Of a stretch of 64,000 bases of DNA, positions 8,716 through 17,232 are shown piece by piece. The translations under genes were made by a program, and so were the position numbers. The stretch is from Gemmatimonadaceae bacterium. GTDB taxonomy: Bacteria; Gemmatimonadota; Gemmatimonadetes; Gemmatimonadales; Gemmatimonadaceae. The stretch covers positions 1-64,000 of the forward strand of contig JABAQJ010000001.1 in the NCBI GenBank assembly GCA_019186945.1, written 5' to 3'. Below the pieces are notes generated by a model. That model searched no databases. It was given only the letters and a program-made list of their open reading frames with translations, and had not been told where the DNA came from. The stretch's first letter is position 1, and each line of letters begins with the position of its first letter.

Positions 8716-10186
8716 CAGCCGCTCCGGCCGACGGCTGTTTCAACAGGCCTGCGCTGATCCTGATCGCGAAATACAGCATTGCCAGTACGACCAGGATCGC
8801 GCCAATCGAACCGACCTTGTCTGTGAACGTCCACGAGTCCAGATGCTCGGCCATACGCCTTGGCACGCTCAGGCGGCCGGCATCCAGGAATGCATAGGTG
8901 AATATCAGACCGCCAGCCAGGTAAAGAGGGAAGCCAAGCTTGTCTGCACTGGAGTTCGGCGGAGCGGACACACGGCTTCCGATGACGTGGTACATCAGCG
9001 CCATCGCCATCGCCAGCACTCCAAGGAGCAGATAGAAGTGGAAATGCCCCGGAACCCACTGGGTGTTGTGCATGACGAGGTTGTTGCGAATAGTGCCATC
9101 GAGAATCGCCGGTACGATGCCGGCTGCCCAGCCGAACATCGACAGGATCAGCAGCCTGGATGGCATCGTCCAGCGAATGCCGGAGCGGTGGAGGTTCGTG
9201 AGCGCCCCAAAGACGGTAACGAGAAATACCGGGAAGCCCGCTCCCCACGACACCATCTGACCGATGACCGCTAGCCACCGCGGCTGCGCGAAGTCCATCA
9301 GCAGATGGTGGGGATACACGACGATCACGAACAGGGTGCTGGCCGCCCACGACCACAGGAATGGCCGTGAAATCGGATAGGGCTTGCCGGTATACCGCGG
9401 GAGCAGTTCGTATACCGCGATCACGCCCATATAAATCGTCGCGTTGATGTACTGGTGCCCGAACCAGTAGATCAGGTTCTTGGCAAGCAACGCGTTGAGC
9501 ACGACCGTCGGGAAGAAGATGTTGACCAGGCTCATCACGAGCACAACGGCGCCAGCGAGAATGCCCAGCGAGTTCGAGATGATGACCTGCGTGCTTGCCA
9601 CAACGGCTTTGGGATGATCCGGGTCGATCTTTCCGCCAAACAGCCATTGCAGCCCCAACGCCCGACCCAGATTGCCGTGAACCTTGATGATGCCGGCGGC
9701 CGCGTCGAGGTAGAACAGCAACGAGCCGACACCGATGAGGAGATACCCAACCATGAACAGCGCCGATGTATTCGACGTCCATAGCCCGAATCCGCGCACG
9801 GGCAGCGGATACAGGAACGTCCACAGCGCACCGTAGCGTCCAACGAAGATCGAAGCGATGATGCAGAGCGCTCCGAGCATGAACAGGACGTAGTTGGCGA
9901 CGAACGCCCACAGGTGCAACTGAACGTACTTGCGCAGGAAGAACCACATGACGGCAGTGGTCACCAGCGCCATCGTACCGACCATGCCGGCGCCGTGCAT
10001 GGACAGCAGTTGGTAGAAGAGCGGAGACTGCACCGTCAGCCACTTGGCCTGCGTCATCCGCATGGTCAGGCCCAACAGCATCATCAGCACGAAAAGGGCA
10101 ACCGCCGTGACGATATACAGGTTGAACGCGATTCGCTCGCCGCCTGCGAGACGCTCGTCGTCCGGGTACATGGTTAGGGAGGCCAT
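8687..10186 (-). CDS. Heme-copper oxidase-type catalytic subunit I lacking the canonical active-site tyrosine
   Basis: A 499-residue membrane protein with about 12-13 helices. Expected ligands are present: low-spin heme His64 (MHGAG) and His383, high-spin heme His381 (HNTQWVPGHFHF), and CuB His244, His293 and His294 (YWFGH; YPHHLLMD). The HNTxWVPGHFH signature resembles B-type (ba3) enzymes. In oxygen-reducing A and B types the first CuB His is cross-linked to a Tyr four residues later (HPxxY). Here the segment reads HQYIN, so position +4 is Asn248, with a Tyr at +2. Some heme-copper families with altered tyrosine positions have been proposed as NO reductases. The enzyme should take electrons through CuA in subunit II and reduce O2 or NO. 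ATG 10186 lies two bases after subunit II. Confidence 0.88.
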   Translation of the reverse strand: MASLTMYPDDERLAGGERIAFNLYIVTAVALFVLMMLLGLTMRMTQAKWLTVQSPLFYQLLSMHGAGMVGTMALVTTAVMWFFLRKYVQLHLWAFVANYVLFMLGALCIIASIFVGRYGALWTFLYPLPVRGFGLWTSNTSALFMVGYLLIGVGSLLFYLDAAAGIIKVHGNLGRALGLQWLFGGKIDPDHPKAVVASTQVIISNSLGILAGAVVLVMSLVNIFFPTVVLNALLAKNLIYWFGHQYINATIYMGVIAVYELLPRYTGKPYPISRPFLWSWAASTLFVIVVYPHHLLMDFAQPRWLAVIGQMVSWGAGFPVFLVTVFGALTNLHRSGIRWTMPSRLLILSMFGWAAGIVPAILDGTIRNNLVMHNTQWVPGHFHFYLLLGVLAMAMALMYHVIGSRVSAPPNSSADKLGFPLYLAGGLIFTYAFLDAGRLSVPRRMAEHLDSWTFTDKVGSIGAILVVLAMLYFAIRISAGLLKQPSAGAAGVSTADAAG

Positions 10187-10188
10187 AG

Positions 10189-10734
10189 TTACTCCGCTAT
10201 CGCCGCGACCACCCGCAGCGTGGTCTTCATCGGTCCGTGCCCCACACCGCAAAACTCCAGACATTGCAGCGTGTACACGCCCGGCTGATCGAAGGTGTAC
10301 AGCAACTTGTTGGTGTATCCGGGCATTGCCTGGGTCTGAATCAGGATGTGGCCCTCAGGCGAGTAGATGGCGAGCCCGTGATTGACGTCGGTGCTCGTGA
10401 CCCGGAACTCCACCGTGCTGCCGGATCGTACCGATGGTGGTGTGACCTGCCAGAACCACTGCGATGCCACCACGTCGACCACCTGGCCGGCATCGAGCGC
10501 ACGGTTCTGCGGCGGAATCGGAAAACGACGCAGCGTGGCCCAGCTGCCGGCCACGAAAATCACCAGAAGGGCCGCGAACAGCCATTTCCGCAGCACTCCG
10601 GAAGTGCGAGCTGACTCGATGCTCGCCGCCTCGTCGACGGTTCTGCCTGCCTGGCTGATGACGTAGATGAACCCCAACGCAATCAACCCCATCCCCACCA
10701 GTGCGATGGTCCAGACAATGTTCTGAAGGATCAT
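10189..10734 (-). CDS. Heme-copper oxidase subunit II with CuA site
   Basis: A 181-residue subunit with two N-terminal membrane helices (about 7-27 and 50-67) and a periplasmic cupredoxin domain. The binuclear CuA ligands are complete: His119 (DVNHGLAIYS), Cys158 and Cys162 (CLEFCGVGHGPM), His166 and Met169. QWFWQ (about 92-96) supplies the aromatic path for electron entry from cytochrome c. It is the first gene of the operon and is separated from subunit I by two bases. The complete CuA site shows that the enzyme is fed by a soluble c-type cytochrome or similar donor, not by quinol. Confidence 0.93.
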   Translation of the reverse strand: MILQNIVWTIALVGMGLIALGFIYVISQAGRTVDEAASIESARTSGVLRKWLFAALLVIFVAGSWATLRRFPIPPQNRALDAGQVVDVVASQWFWQVTPPSVRSGSTVEFRVTSTDVNHGLAIYSPEGHILIQTQAMPGYTNKLLYTFDQPGVYTLQCLEFCGVGHGPMKTTLRVVAAIAE

Positions 10735-11118
10735 GTCGTCCTCGTAATCCGCTCCGCTGCACGCGGCGATGGAGACTGCAGCACTTTTTCAACTCGAAAG
10801 ACCTGCGCGTATTCTGCGCCGCGTGGCACTTGTGAGCAAGGACACGCTACAACTGAACACATGCGTGAAAACACTGTGCGCTCAGGCAGCCTTTTCGGTT
10901 GTGCAACGCTTCTCATCGAGGAGCCGGACACGTTTCCGTGAATTCGTTAGGCTTCGAAGCGAAGCAGCGACGATCCACTGCGCCCAGGCTGCGCCCATTC
11001 AACGCTGGTGCAGCGCTCAACGTTGACGCGACACGCTTGCGGCCGCGGCAATCCGCTGGCAGGATCAGTGGCCGGATCGATCTTCCGATCTGTTTCCGGG
11101 CACGCTCTAGTGCACGTT
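10735..11118. other. Divergent intergenic region upstream of the oxidase operon
   Basis: About 384 bases between oxidase subunit II (minus) and a small membrane protein (plus). It should contain the operon promoter. I looked for a TTGAT-N4-ATCAA Fnr/Nnr-type box and found no good match. One CGTTAGGC octamer lies at 10945-10952. No coding frame is convincing. Confidence 0.35.
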
Positions 11119-11466
11119 ATGGTCCTCTCGCCCGTTACAGCTCTCAGGGCCATTCGACTGCTTCACACAGTCGTGTGGGCGTTTTTCGTCGCTGCAATAC
11201 TCGCGATTCCGGTTGCTGTCTTGTACCGGCGCTTCGATTTGTTCGCGCTCTTTGCCTGCATAGTGCTGCTGGAGGTCATCGTGCTCGCGGTCAACGAACT
11301 GCGCTGTCCACTGACCGGCGTGGCAGCGCGCTACACGGAGGACCGGCGCGCCAATTTCGATATCTACCTGCCACTCTGGGTCGCTCATTACAACAAGCAA
11401 CTCTTCGGGACGCTCTACCTGTTGGGCGTCGCCTTCGGATTGTGGCGGCTGTCAGTCGGCCGATAG
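11119..11466 (+). CDS. Small membrane protein, DUF2784-like
   Basis: A 115-residue protein with three or four hydrophobic segments (for example LHTVVWAFFVAAILAIPV). Its conserved-looking core ELRCPLTGVA followed by a polar loop and a C-terminal helix resembles DUF2784-type proteins, where Cys-Pro-Leu-Thr is a hallmark. The function of that family is unknown. ATG 11119 starts directly before the first membrane helix, with no good Shine-Dalgarno sequence. The last 52 bases overlap the 3' end of the convergent gene at 11415. Confidence 0.6.
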   Translation: MVLSPVTALRAIRLLHTVVWAFFVAAILAIPVAVLYRRFDLFALFACIVLLEVIVLAVNELRCPLTGVAARYTEDRRANFDIYLPLWVAHYNKQLFGTLYLLGVAFGLWRLSVGR

Positions 11467-12017
11467 GCCGAGTCTCGGCTGGACGATCCAGCCGTAGGCG
11501 GGTGCACAGCCGCCCGTTCAGTGTCCAACTCACCAACCGCCGCGGAGCCATTGGGCAGTCCGTGAACTTCCGCCCGCCTGGCCAGCAGCAGTGAGACTGC
11601 TGCCGACGCCGCGCTGAGCAACGTCAGAGGCACGGCGATGACGCCGGTCAGCCACCACGGGCCTGGCGACGACGGGGAGATATGCGCGAGACCTACAGCT
11701 ACCATCGCCGCTGGCACCAGACTCAGGAGTAGTCCGCCAAGTGCACCCCAAGCGACGAACCGCGGAAGCGATAGCTCATCGAACCGACGATGGCGGCCCG
11801 CCGTCGCGAGGACGACGGAGAACAGTGCGCCGCCGACGAAGCCGGGCCACGCCATTGCCGGTAGCGGCGCATCGAACACGTCGAAGAAGTAATGCCACGG
11901 GAGTTGGGGCAGGAGCTTGCTGGCAACTCCAATCGTCAGGCCGACAAGTACCCAGAGGATGGCCCACGAAAGTCCCATCCCCACGGCGCCACGGATGCGC
12001 CTTTGCCATTTCTTCAT
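11415..12017 (-). CDS. Membrane protein of unknown function
   Basis: A 200-residue protein with four predicted membrane segments (about 11-33, 55-72, 88-110, 122-146) and a hydrophilic, Ser/Pro/Arg-rich C-terminal tail of about 50 residues. GGGAGCTGAC before ATG 12017 supplies a ribosome-binding site. I do not recognise the family. The tail-encoding end overlaps the convergent gene by 52 bases, so the tail may be poorly conserved. Confidence 0.6.
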   Translation of the reverse strand: MKKWQRRIRGAVGMGLSWAILWVLVGLTIGVASKLLPQLPWHYFFDVFDAPLPAMAWPGFVGGALFSVVLATAGRHRRFDELSLPRFVAWGALGGLLLSLVPAAMVAVGLAHISPSSPGPWWLTGVIAVPLTLLSAASAAVSLLLARRAEVHGLPNGSAAVGELDTERAAVHPPTAGSSSRDSAYRPTDSRHNPKATPNR

Positions 12018-12183
12018 GTCAGCTCCCGCTGCCGCCCGCTTCGCTCACGCACGAGGCGGCAAGCAGCATAGTACTTTGTGCCATAAAGTACACGCCTTTG
12101 GGGCCATAGACAATACCCGGATCGGTCGGCCGAATGTGCGTTGGCGCAACGGACGGCTTCCTCATAGCGTATGCGAGGATGTC

Positions 12184-12822
12184 ATGAGGAATAATCCCGC
12201 TCTGAATGGCCGTCTTATGTCTCTCGCTGCCAGTCGTCTCACTGCCCTTGCTGCGTGTGTCGCAGTGGGGCTCACGATTCCTGACCTCGCAGCCGCGCAG
12301 CACTCGATGGCAGGATCACGCCACATCACGATTCCCGATGGCGCGATCTATACCGTCGCGGACGTGGAGTTCATGCAGGGAATGATCGCCCACCACGCCC
12401 AAGCCATCCACATGTCGCGCATGGCCGAGGCGCACGGAGCCAGCCCCCGCCTTCTCAGGCTCGCGACGAAGATCGATCAGTCACAGGTGGCGGAGATCCG
12501 CATCATGCAGCAATGGCTCCGGCACAACGAGCAGTTCGCGCCGGACACTTCATCGTGGCGGACCATGATGATGCCGGGGATGCTTTCCGAGGAGCAGCTC
12601 AGGTCGCTGGACGCCGCAAACGGGGTCAAGTTCGACCGCGCGTTCCTTACACTTATGATCCAGCACCACGAAGGCGCTCTCCAGATGGTGAAGGATCTGT
12701 TCGCCTCCCCCCGTGCCGGGCAGGAAGTAGACGTCAACGTCTTCGCGAACGACGTCGTCTCGGTCCAGACCGCCGAGATTGGCGCGATGCGCCAGATGCT
12801 CTCGCAGCTTCCAGAGAAGTAG
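12184..12822 (+). CDS. DUF305-family secreted protein, ferritin-like four-helix fold
   Basis: A 212-residue exported protein with a signal peptide (cleavage near LAAAQH, residue 39). It contains the two DUF305 half-repeats: DVEFMQGMIAHHAQAIHMS (His70, His71) and FDRAFLTLMIQHHEGALQM (His161, His162), each with the HH pair and Met residues that mark the family. DUF305 proteins are predicted periplasmic metal (copper) binding proteins; the function is not firmly established. GAGGA precedes ATG 12184, and an alternative ATG lies at 12217. The LVIVD-repeat gene follows after 30 bases, a pairing that suggests a shared role. Confidence 0.9.
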   Translation: MRNNPALNGRLMSLAASRLTALAACVAVGLTIPDLAAAQHSMAGSRHITIPDGAIYTVADVEFMQGMIAHHAQAIHMSRMAEAHGASPRLLRLATKIDQSQVAEIRIMQQWLRHNEQFAPDTSSWRTMMMPGMLSEEQLRSLDAANGVKFDRAFLTLMIQHHEGALQMVKDLFASPRAGQEVDVNVFANDVVSVQTAEIGAMRQMLSQLPEK

Positions 12823-12852
12823 CCCTACCGCCAAGAAACGGAGTTCATAGAC

Positions 12853-14649
12853 ATGCAGCTTGCCCACAGGGCGATCGCGCTGGCCGCGACGCTGGTCATT
12901 CCAGTGTTCCTGCACGCCCAGACGTATCCCTCGAAGGACGACCCGCGCAGCAAACTCAAGCCGGGCCGACTCGATGCCGACACGGCGTCGCGCAACATGC
13001 GCCTGGTATCGTTTTCGCCCAAGCCAGCGGAGTTCGACACGGCGCGTGGCCTGACCTTCATCAACTCTGACCTCGCCTTCGGCGACAAGTACGTCTACCA
13101 GGGAAACTTCTCCGGTTTCGTGATCTGGGACGTCAGCGATCCAACCAAGCCGAAGATGGTCTCGGCGGTCTCGTGCGTCACGTCGCAGGGCGATCCGTCG
13201 ATCTATGGGAATCTGCTCTTCATCTCCGCGGAAGGTGGCGGCAACCGCAACGACTGCGCGAAGGGAGGCGTCAAGGATCCCAAGGACCACATGGCGGGCG
13301 TTCGAATCTACGATGTGTCTGACCCAGCCACTCCCCGTCTGGTGAAGAACGTGCAGACGTGCAAGGGCTCGCACACACACACGATCGTCCCGAGCAGGAA
13401 GGACAAGGGAATAATCTACATCTACGTCTCCGGCTTCCAGGGTGCGCGATCGGAAGCGGACCTCCCCGGTTGTAAAGAGGGATCGGACCCTGCCGACGTG
13501 ACGAACTCACTGTATCGGCTCGACGTGATCAGGGTACCGCTGGCAGCTCCAGAAAAGTCGGAAGTGGTGACAGGGGCGCGGGTTTTCACTGGAATCGATG
13601 CAGCCCCAGTCGCCGCGAGCAGGTCGGCTGGCCGTCCGGGCGCATCCGAAGAGTTCCCGACGGGACCACGGAACTGCCACGACGTCACGGCCTACCCCGC
13701 TGCCAATCTCCTCGCCGGCGCATGCGGGAGCCACGGCCTGCTGGTTGACATCTCCAATCCGGAGAAGCCGGTCCGGCTCGACGCGAAGGCAGACACGAAC
13801 TTTTCGCTGTGGCATACCGCCGTCTTCAGCAACGACGGCAAGAAAGTGGTGTTCACCGACGAGTGGGGTGGTGGGACGTCGCCGATGTGCCAGGCCAACT
13901 CGATGATGGAGATGGGCGGCAACACGATCCTGACAATCGATGCCAAGCGAAAGTACAAGCAGCACGCCTACTTCAAGATCAACACTGCACAGACTGCCGA
14001 GGAGAACTGCGTATCGCACAATGGCGGACTGATCCCGGTTCCCGGCCGCGACATCATGGTGCAGGGGTGGTACCAGGGCGGCGTGAGTGTCATGGAGTTC
14101 ACGGATCCAGATCATCCGAAGGAACTGGCGTACTTCGATCGTGGTCCGATCGATCCGCCGCCGGGTGTGGATGTGCCCGTGACTCCTTCTGCGTCGGGAA
14201 GCCGAGGAGGCAGATACGCGATTGGCGGATCGTGGGGTGCGTATTGGTGGAATGGTCTGATCTACTCATCCGAGCTCGATCGCGGATTCGACATTTACGA
14301 ACTCACGGTGAGCGACCAGATCTCGAAGAACGAGCTGGAGGCAGCGAAACTGGTCAGGTTCGCGCAGTACAATCCGCAGAGTCAGCCGAAGATCGAGTGG
14401 CCGGCGGCGTTCCCGGTGGTGCGATCCTATCTCGACCAGTTGGTGCGCGGGAACGGGCTGGCGACTGCTCGGACTACGGCGATCGCCGGTGCGCTCGACG
14501 CCGCTGAGAGTGCACAGGGTCGGGCGCGGCGTACAGCGCTGGAATCACTGGCGAGGCAGGTGGACAGGGACGTTGCCGGCGCGAAGGATCCCGAGCGCGT
14601 GAAAGCGATGTCGGCGGCGATCAAGAACCTGGCGGAGGCAACGAACTAG
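12853..14649 (+). CDS. Secreted LVIVD-repeat beta-propeller protein
   Basis: A 598-residue exported protein (signal peptide ending near FLHAQ). The body is built from LVIVD-type blades, each with a hydrophobic beta-strand followed by D(V/I)S(D/N)P-x-x-P: VIWDVSDPTKPKMV, RIYDVSDPATPRLV, LLVDISNPEKPVRL and VMEFTDPDHPKELA. These motifs are typical of extracellular propellers of unknown ligand. Several Cys residues near the blades could form disulfides. The C-terminal 100 residues are helical and Ala-rich. It is the second gene of an operon with the DUF305 protein. No catalytic motif was found. Confidence 0.88.
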   Translation: MQLAHRAIALAATLVIPVFLHAQTYPSKDDPRSKLKPGRLDADTASRNMRLVSFSPKPAEFDTARGLTFINSDLAFGDKYVYQGNFSGFVIWDVSDPTKPKMVSAVSCVTSQGDPSIYGNLLFISAEGGGNRNDCAKGGVKDPKDHMAGVRIYDVSDPATPRLVKNVQTCKGSHTHTIVPSRKDKGIIYIYVSGFQGARSEADLPGCKEGSDPADVTNSLYRLDVIRVPLAAPEKSEVVTGARVFTGIDAAPVAASRSAGRPGASEEFPTGPRNCHDVTAYPAANLLAGACGSHGLLVDISNPEKPVRLDAKADTNFSLWHTAVFSNDGKKVVFTDEWGGGTSPMCQANSMMEMGGNTILTIDAKRKYKQHAYFKINTAQTAEENCVSHNGGLIPVPGRDIMVQGWYQGGVSVMEFTDPDHPKELAYFDRGPIDPPPGVDVPVTPSASGSRGGRYAIGGSWGAYWWNGLIYSSELDRGFDIYELTVSDQISKNELEAAKLVRFAQYNPQSQPKIEWPAAFPVVRSYLDQLVRGNGLATARTTAIAGALDAAESAQGRARRTALESLARQVDRDVAGAKDPERVKAMSAAIKNLAEATN

Positions 14650-14794
14650 GATCGGGGCGGCGCAGGGCGTGGAATCGAGCAACTCCCGGGGACGCAACAG
14701 CCCGCGTCGCCGGTGCTACGGGGCCGCGCAGTCGACATCGGGTACGTAGCGCGCAGGAGGATGCGACCGACCGAGGCGCGCCGTCGTGTACGAG

Positions 14795-14826
14795 AAGGCC
14801 GGAGCACCTCGTGGTGCTCCGGCCTT
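14795..14826. terminator. Bidirectional terminator-like hairpin
   Basis: A perfect 14-base inverted repeat (AAGGCCGGAGCACC and its complement) around a TCGT loop. It sits between the convergent LVIVD gene and beta-barrel gene, the expected place for a shared terminator. There is no strong T-run on either side. Confidence 0.7.
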
Positions 14827-14848
14827 CGTGTTGCTGCTGGCGGTCGCG

Positions 14849-15448
14849 CTAGAAGTGGTAGCCAAGCAACAGCGGAATGGTGTCAAATCCGTTGATCGAC
14901 TTGTACTGGCCTTCGGCTGACCAGCGCTTGGCGAAACGAATACCGCCACCGAAGCCGAAGCCGAGGTTGGTGTCCGACCCGCTGGCCTCGAACCCGATCG
15001 TGTTGTTGCTGACGCTCGACTTCCCGTAATAGAGACCGAGACCGCCGAGCACGTACGGCTCCACGTTCGACTCGGAGTTCTTGAAGGCGTACTCCACGTT
15101 GCCGGCGGCGCCTATCATTGTGAGGGAGATATCGGTGCCATTGCCACTGTAGCTGAAGCTCCCGCTGTGGCGCGCGAGGTATGGGTCGATCCGGATGGCT
15201 ACCGGCCACTTCGCGTTCGCCAGCTTGAAGGATCCCTGCACTGCAGGGCCGATGTCGTATCCGCCTTCACCCGTAGCGACGCCTGCGAAGAGAGTGAAGT
15301 TGCTGCTGCCACCAGCCTCGCCTCCCTGTGCGGCCCCCGCCCGCGTCGCCATCGCAGCCGCGGGGCGACGCTGCGCCTCAGCCGTCGACACGTGCACAAC
15401 CGAAAGCAGTGTCGCAGCGACTGCGATTCGGGTCATCATTGCTCGCAT
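14849..15448 (-). CDS. Outer-membrane beta-barrel protein (OmpA/porin-like small barrel)
   Basis: A 199-residue exported protein. ATG 15448 has an excellent Shine-Dalgarno sequence (AGGAGG). The signal peptide (MRAMMTRIAVAATLLSVV) is cleaved near STAEAQ. The mature part alternates polar and hydrophobic residues in strands rich in Gly and aromatic residues (FTLFAGVATGEGGYDIGPA, YVLGGLGLYYG, GFGFGGGIRFAKRW) and ends with a terminal aromatic (LLLGYHF), the signature recognised by the BAM machinery. It probably forms an eight-stranded barrel in the outer membrane. Its role is unknown. Confidence 0.85.
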   Translation of the reverse strand: MRAMMTRIAVAATLLSVVHVSTAEAQRRPAAAMATRAGAAQGGEAGGSSNFTLFAGVATGEGGYDIGPAVQGSFKLANAKWPVAIRIDPYLARHSGSFSYSGNGTDISLTMIGAAGNVEYAFKNSESNVEPYVLGGLGLYYGKSSVSNNTIGFEASGSDTNLGFGFGGGIRFAKRWSAEGQYKSINGFDTIPLLLGYHF

Positions 15449-15612
15449 GTGTAACCTCCTTGTGAATGTCGTGCTATTCGCGCTCGTGCGCTGCACTGCG
15501 TCCCTGGCCGCGCCACCACGAGGCGCGATTGGCGTTGAACATTAAGCATGAGCGCAGCGCATTGCCACGAGGTAAATGGCGCAGTCACCGCTCCCGCGGT
15601 GGTCGGCGTCGT

Positions 15613-17043
15613 TCACTCGGCGACAATGCGCTTGACGAGCGTGGCCGCCGGGATCGTCTGCGTTTCCTCTACGCCGTTGATGATCGCCAGAAGGGTCACC
15701 GGAATTGCCGATGGATAGGCATCGTTGAATTCCACGATTGTCATGGCGCGCGGCAGCTGAACGAGTCGCACGCGATTCGGTTTCACGTCCAGGATGCTCG
15801 CGTCGGTTTCCTCGCGGAACGAGAGGATCGCGGTGCGAAACGTACTCTGCCAGGTCGCTGCGGACGCGGAGGGAGTGTATCCTAGGATCCGGTAGGTTGC
15901 GCCGTTGTGGCTGACGAATGCGACGACTCCGGCCAGCGCTCCCTCCTGCGTTTGCGCAACGAACTCCCCCATTGCCGCGGGTCTGCCGTTGATCGGCTGC
16001 GCGGTCGTACGTCCGGGAATGATCCCCTGCTGCCCCAGGAACTGCGACAGTTGTTGCGATGGCGTGCCGTTCTTCGCAAGAGACAGAACCATGATCGCGT
16101 CCTTACGGGAGCTCACTCCTACGACCTGCGTCGTCTGGTTTTGCGTCTGCCATCCGCTGGGGAAATCGATGCGAAAGCGCAAGTCGGGATGGTGGAAAAC
16201 ACCGTTCCGGAAGAAACCGTCACGCGGGTTCTCTCCGAATACCAGTCCTTCGATGTGGCGGAGGAAGTCTTCGCGTCCAACGCGAAGACCGGAGAGTGAA
16301 CGGTTCAAGGCGGCGATTCGGTTCTCCGTGTTGGCTACGCGGTTGTCCGGGTTCGGATGCGTCGACTGCCACTCCGGAATGCGACCGCCCTCATCGCCGG
16401 AAACTCTGTCCAGGGTACGGAACATGCTGGCCATCTCGCGGACGTCGTAGTTGTTGTTGAGCGTGTACTTGAAGCCCAGTTCATCGGCCTGCAACTCGTC
16501 GCCACGACTGAACCTGAGGAAGAGCAACTGCAGACCGGTCTGCGCGAGGTCGCCGAACTGCGCGATTCGCGGTGACACGATCGCGCCCGCGACCAGGCCA
16601 ACCTGCGCGAGCTGGGCGTTGGTCATCTGGCGCACCGAATGCCGAGCGGTCACATGGCCGATTTCGTGGCCCAGAACGGATACCAGTTCTGCCTCGGACG
16701 TCATGTGGGTCAGGATGCCACGGGTGAAGAAGATCGGTCCGCCCGGCAGCGCGAACGCGTTCACCACGGGATCGTCGAGGACGACGAAGGACCACGGCAC
16801 GTTCGGCCGCTCGGTGGTCCGGGCTATCGACATTCCGAGCCCCGAGACGTAACGCTGAAGGGCCGAATCGGGAACGACCGCCGATTCCCTGAGGACGGAC
16901 TGCGCGCCCTCCTGGCCCATGGCGATCTCCTGGCTTTCGGAAACGAGGGTGAACTCGCGTTTTCCCGTCGCGGGATTTGTGGCGCAGGACATAGCGACGA
17001 GTGTTGCCGCAGTCAGCTGGAGGCGTTGTAGTGGGGTCGACAT
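15613..17043 (-). CDS. M48-family metalloprotease lipoprotein
   Basis: A 476-residue periplasmic protease. The N-terminus ends in a lipobox (LVAMSC, Cys20), so it is a lipoprotein. The M48 zinc site is intact: GHEIGHVTARH (His126, Glu127, His130) and SRGDELQADELG (third ligand Glu183). The domain matches Oma1/BepA/LoiP-type proteases that degrade misfolded envelope proteins. After about residue 260 a second domain (PSGWQ, SASAATWQSTFRTAI) resembles the C-terminal extension found in many bacterial M48 lipoproteins. ATG 17043 was preferred to the longer upstream frame because it starts just before the lipoprotein signal. It diverges from the DUF1080 gene. Confidence 0.9.
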   Translation of the reverse strand: MSTPLQRLQLTAATLVAMSCATNPATGKREFTLVSESQEIAMGQEGAQSVLRESAVVPDSALQRYVSGLGMSIARTTERPNVPWSFVVLDDPVVNAFALPGGPIFFTRGILTHMTSEAELVSVLGHEIGHVTARHSVRQMTNAQLAQVGLVAGAIVSPRIAQFGDLAQTGLQLLFLRFSRGDELQADELGFKYTLNNNYDVREMASMFRTLDRVSGDEGGRIPEWQSTHPNPDNRVANTENRIAALNRSLSGLRVGREDFLRHIEGLVFGENPRDGFFRNGVFHHPDLRFRIDFPSGWQTQNQTTQVVGVSSRKDAIMVLSLAKNGTPSQQLSQFLGQQGIIPGRTTAQPINGRPAAMGEFVAQTQEGALAGVVAFVSHNGATYRILGYTPSASAATWQSTFRTAILSFREETDASILDVKPNRVRLVQLPRAMTIVEFNDAYPSAIPVTLLAIINGVEETQTIPAATLVKRIVAE

Positions 17044-17232
17044 CGTGTGCTCGTTAGGGAGGTCTGGCGCTCTGCCCGATCCGGCGAATGCGCCGAAAGA
17101 TGCATTGTCGGTGCGCCGGTTCAAATCGACCGTCGCCTCCGACGCGCGCGTCGCCCTTTCGCTTACGGTAGCTGGCGAGTACGTTCGCGTCCGTGGCACT
17201 CTGGATTGACCTCTGCATTACGAGGGTGCGAG

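Noticed and set aside
8472-10043. A 523-codon open minus-strand frame overlapping oxidase subunit I
   Set aside because: GC-rich frame shadow; subunit I has complete heme and copper ligands in the other frame.
10735-11118. Fnr/Nnr-type operator upstream of the oxidase operon
   Set aside because: No match close to TTGAT-N4-ATCAA was found; partial half-sites are expected by chance.
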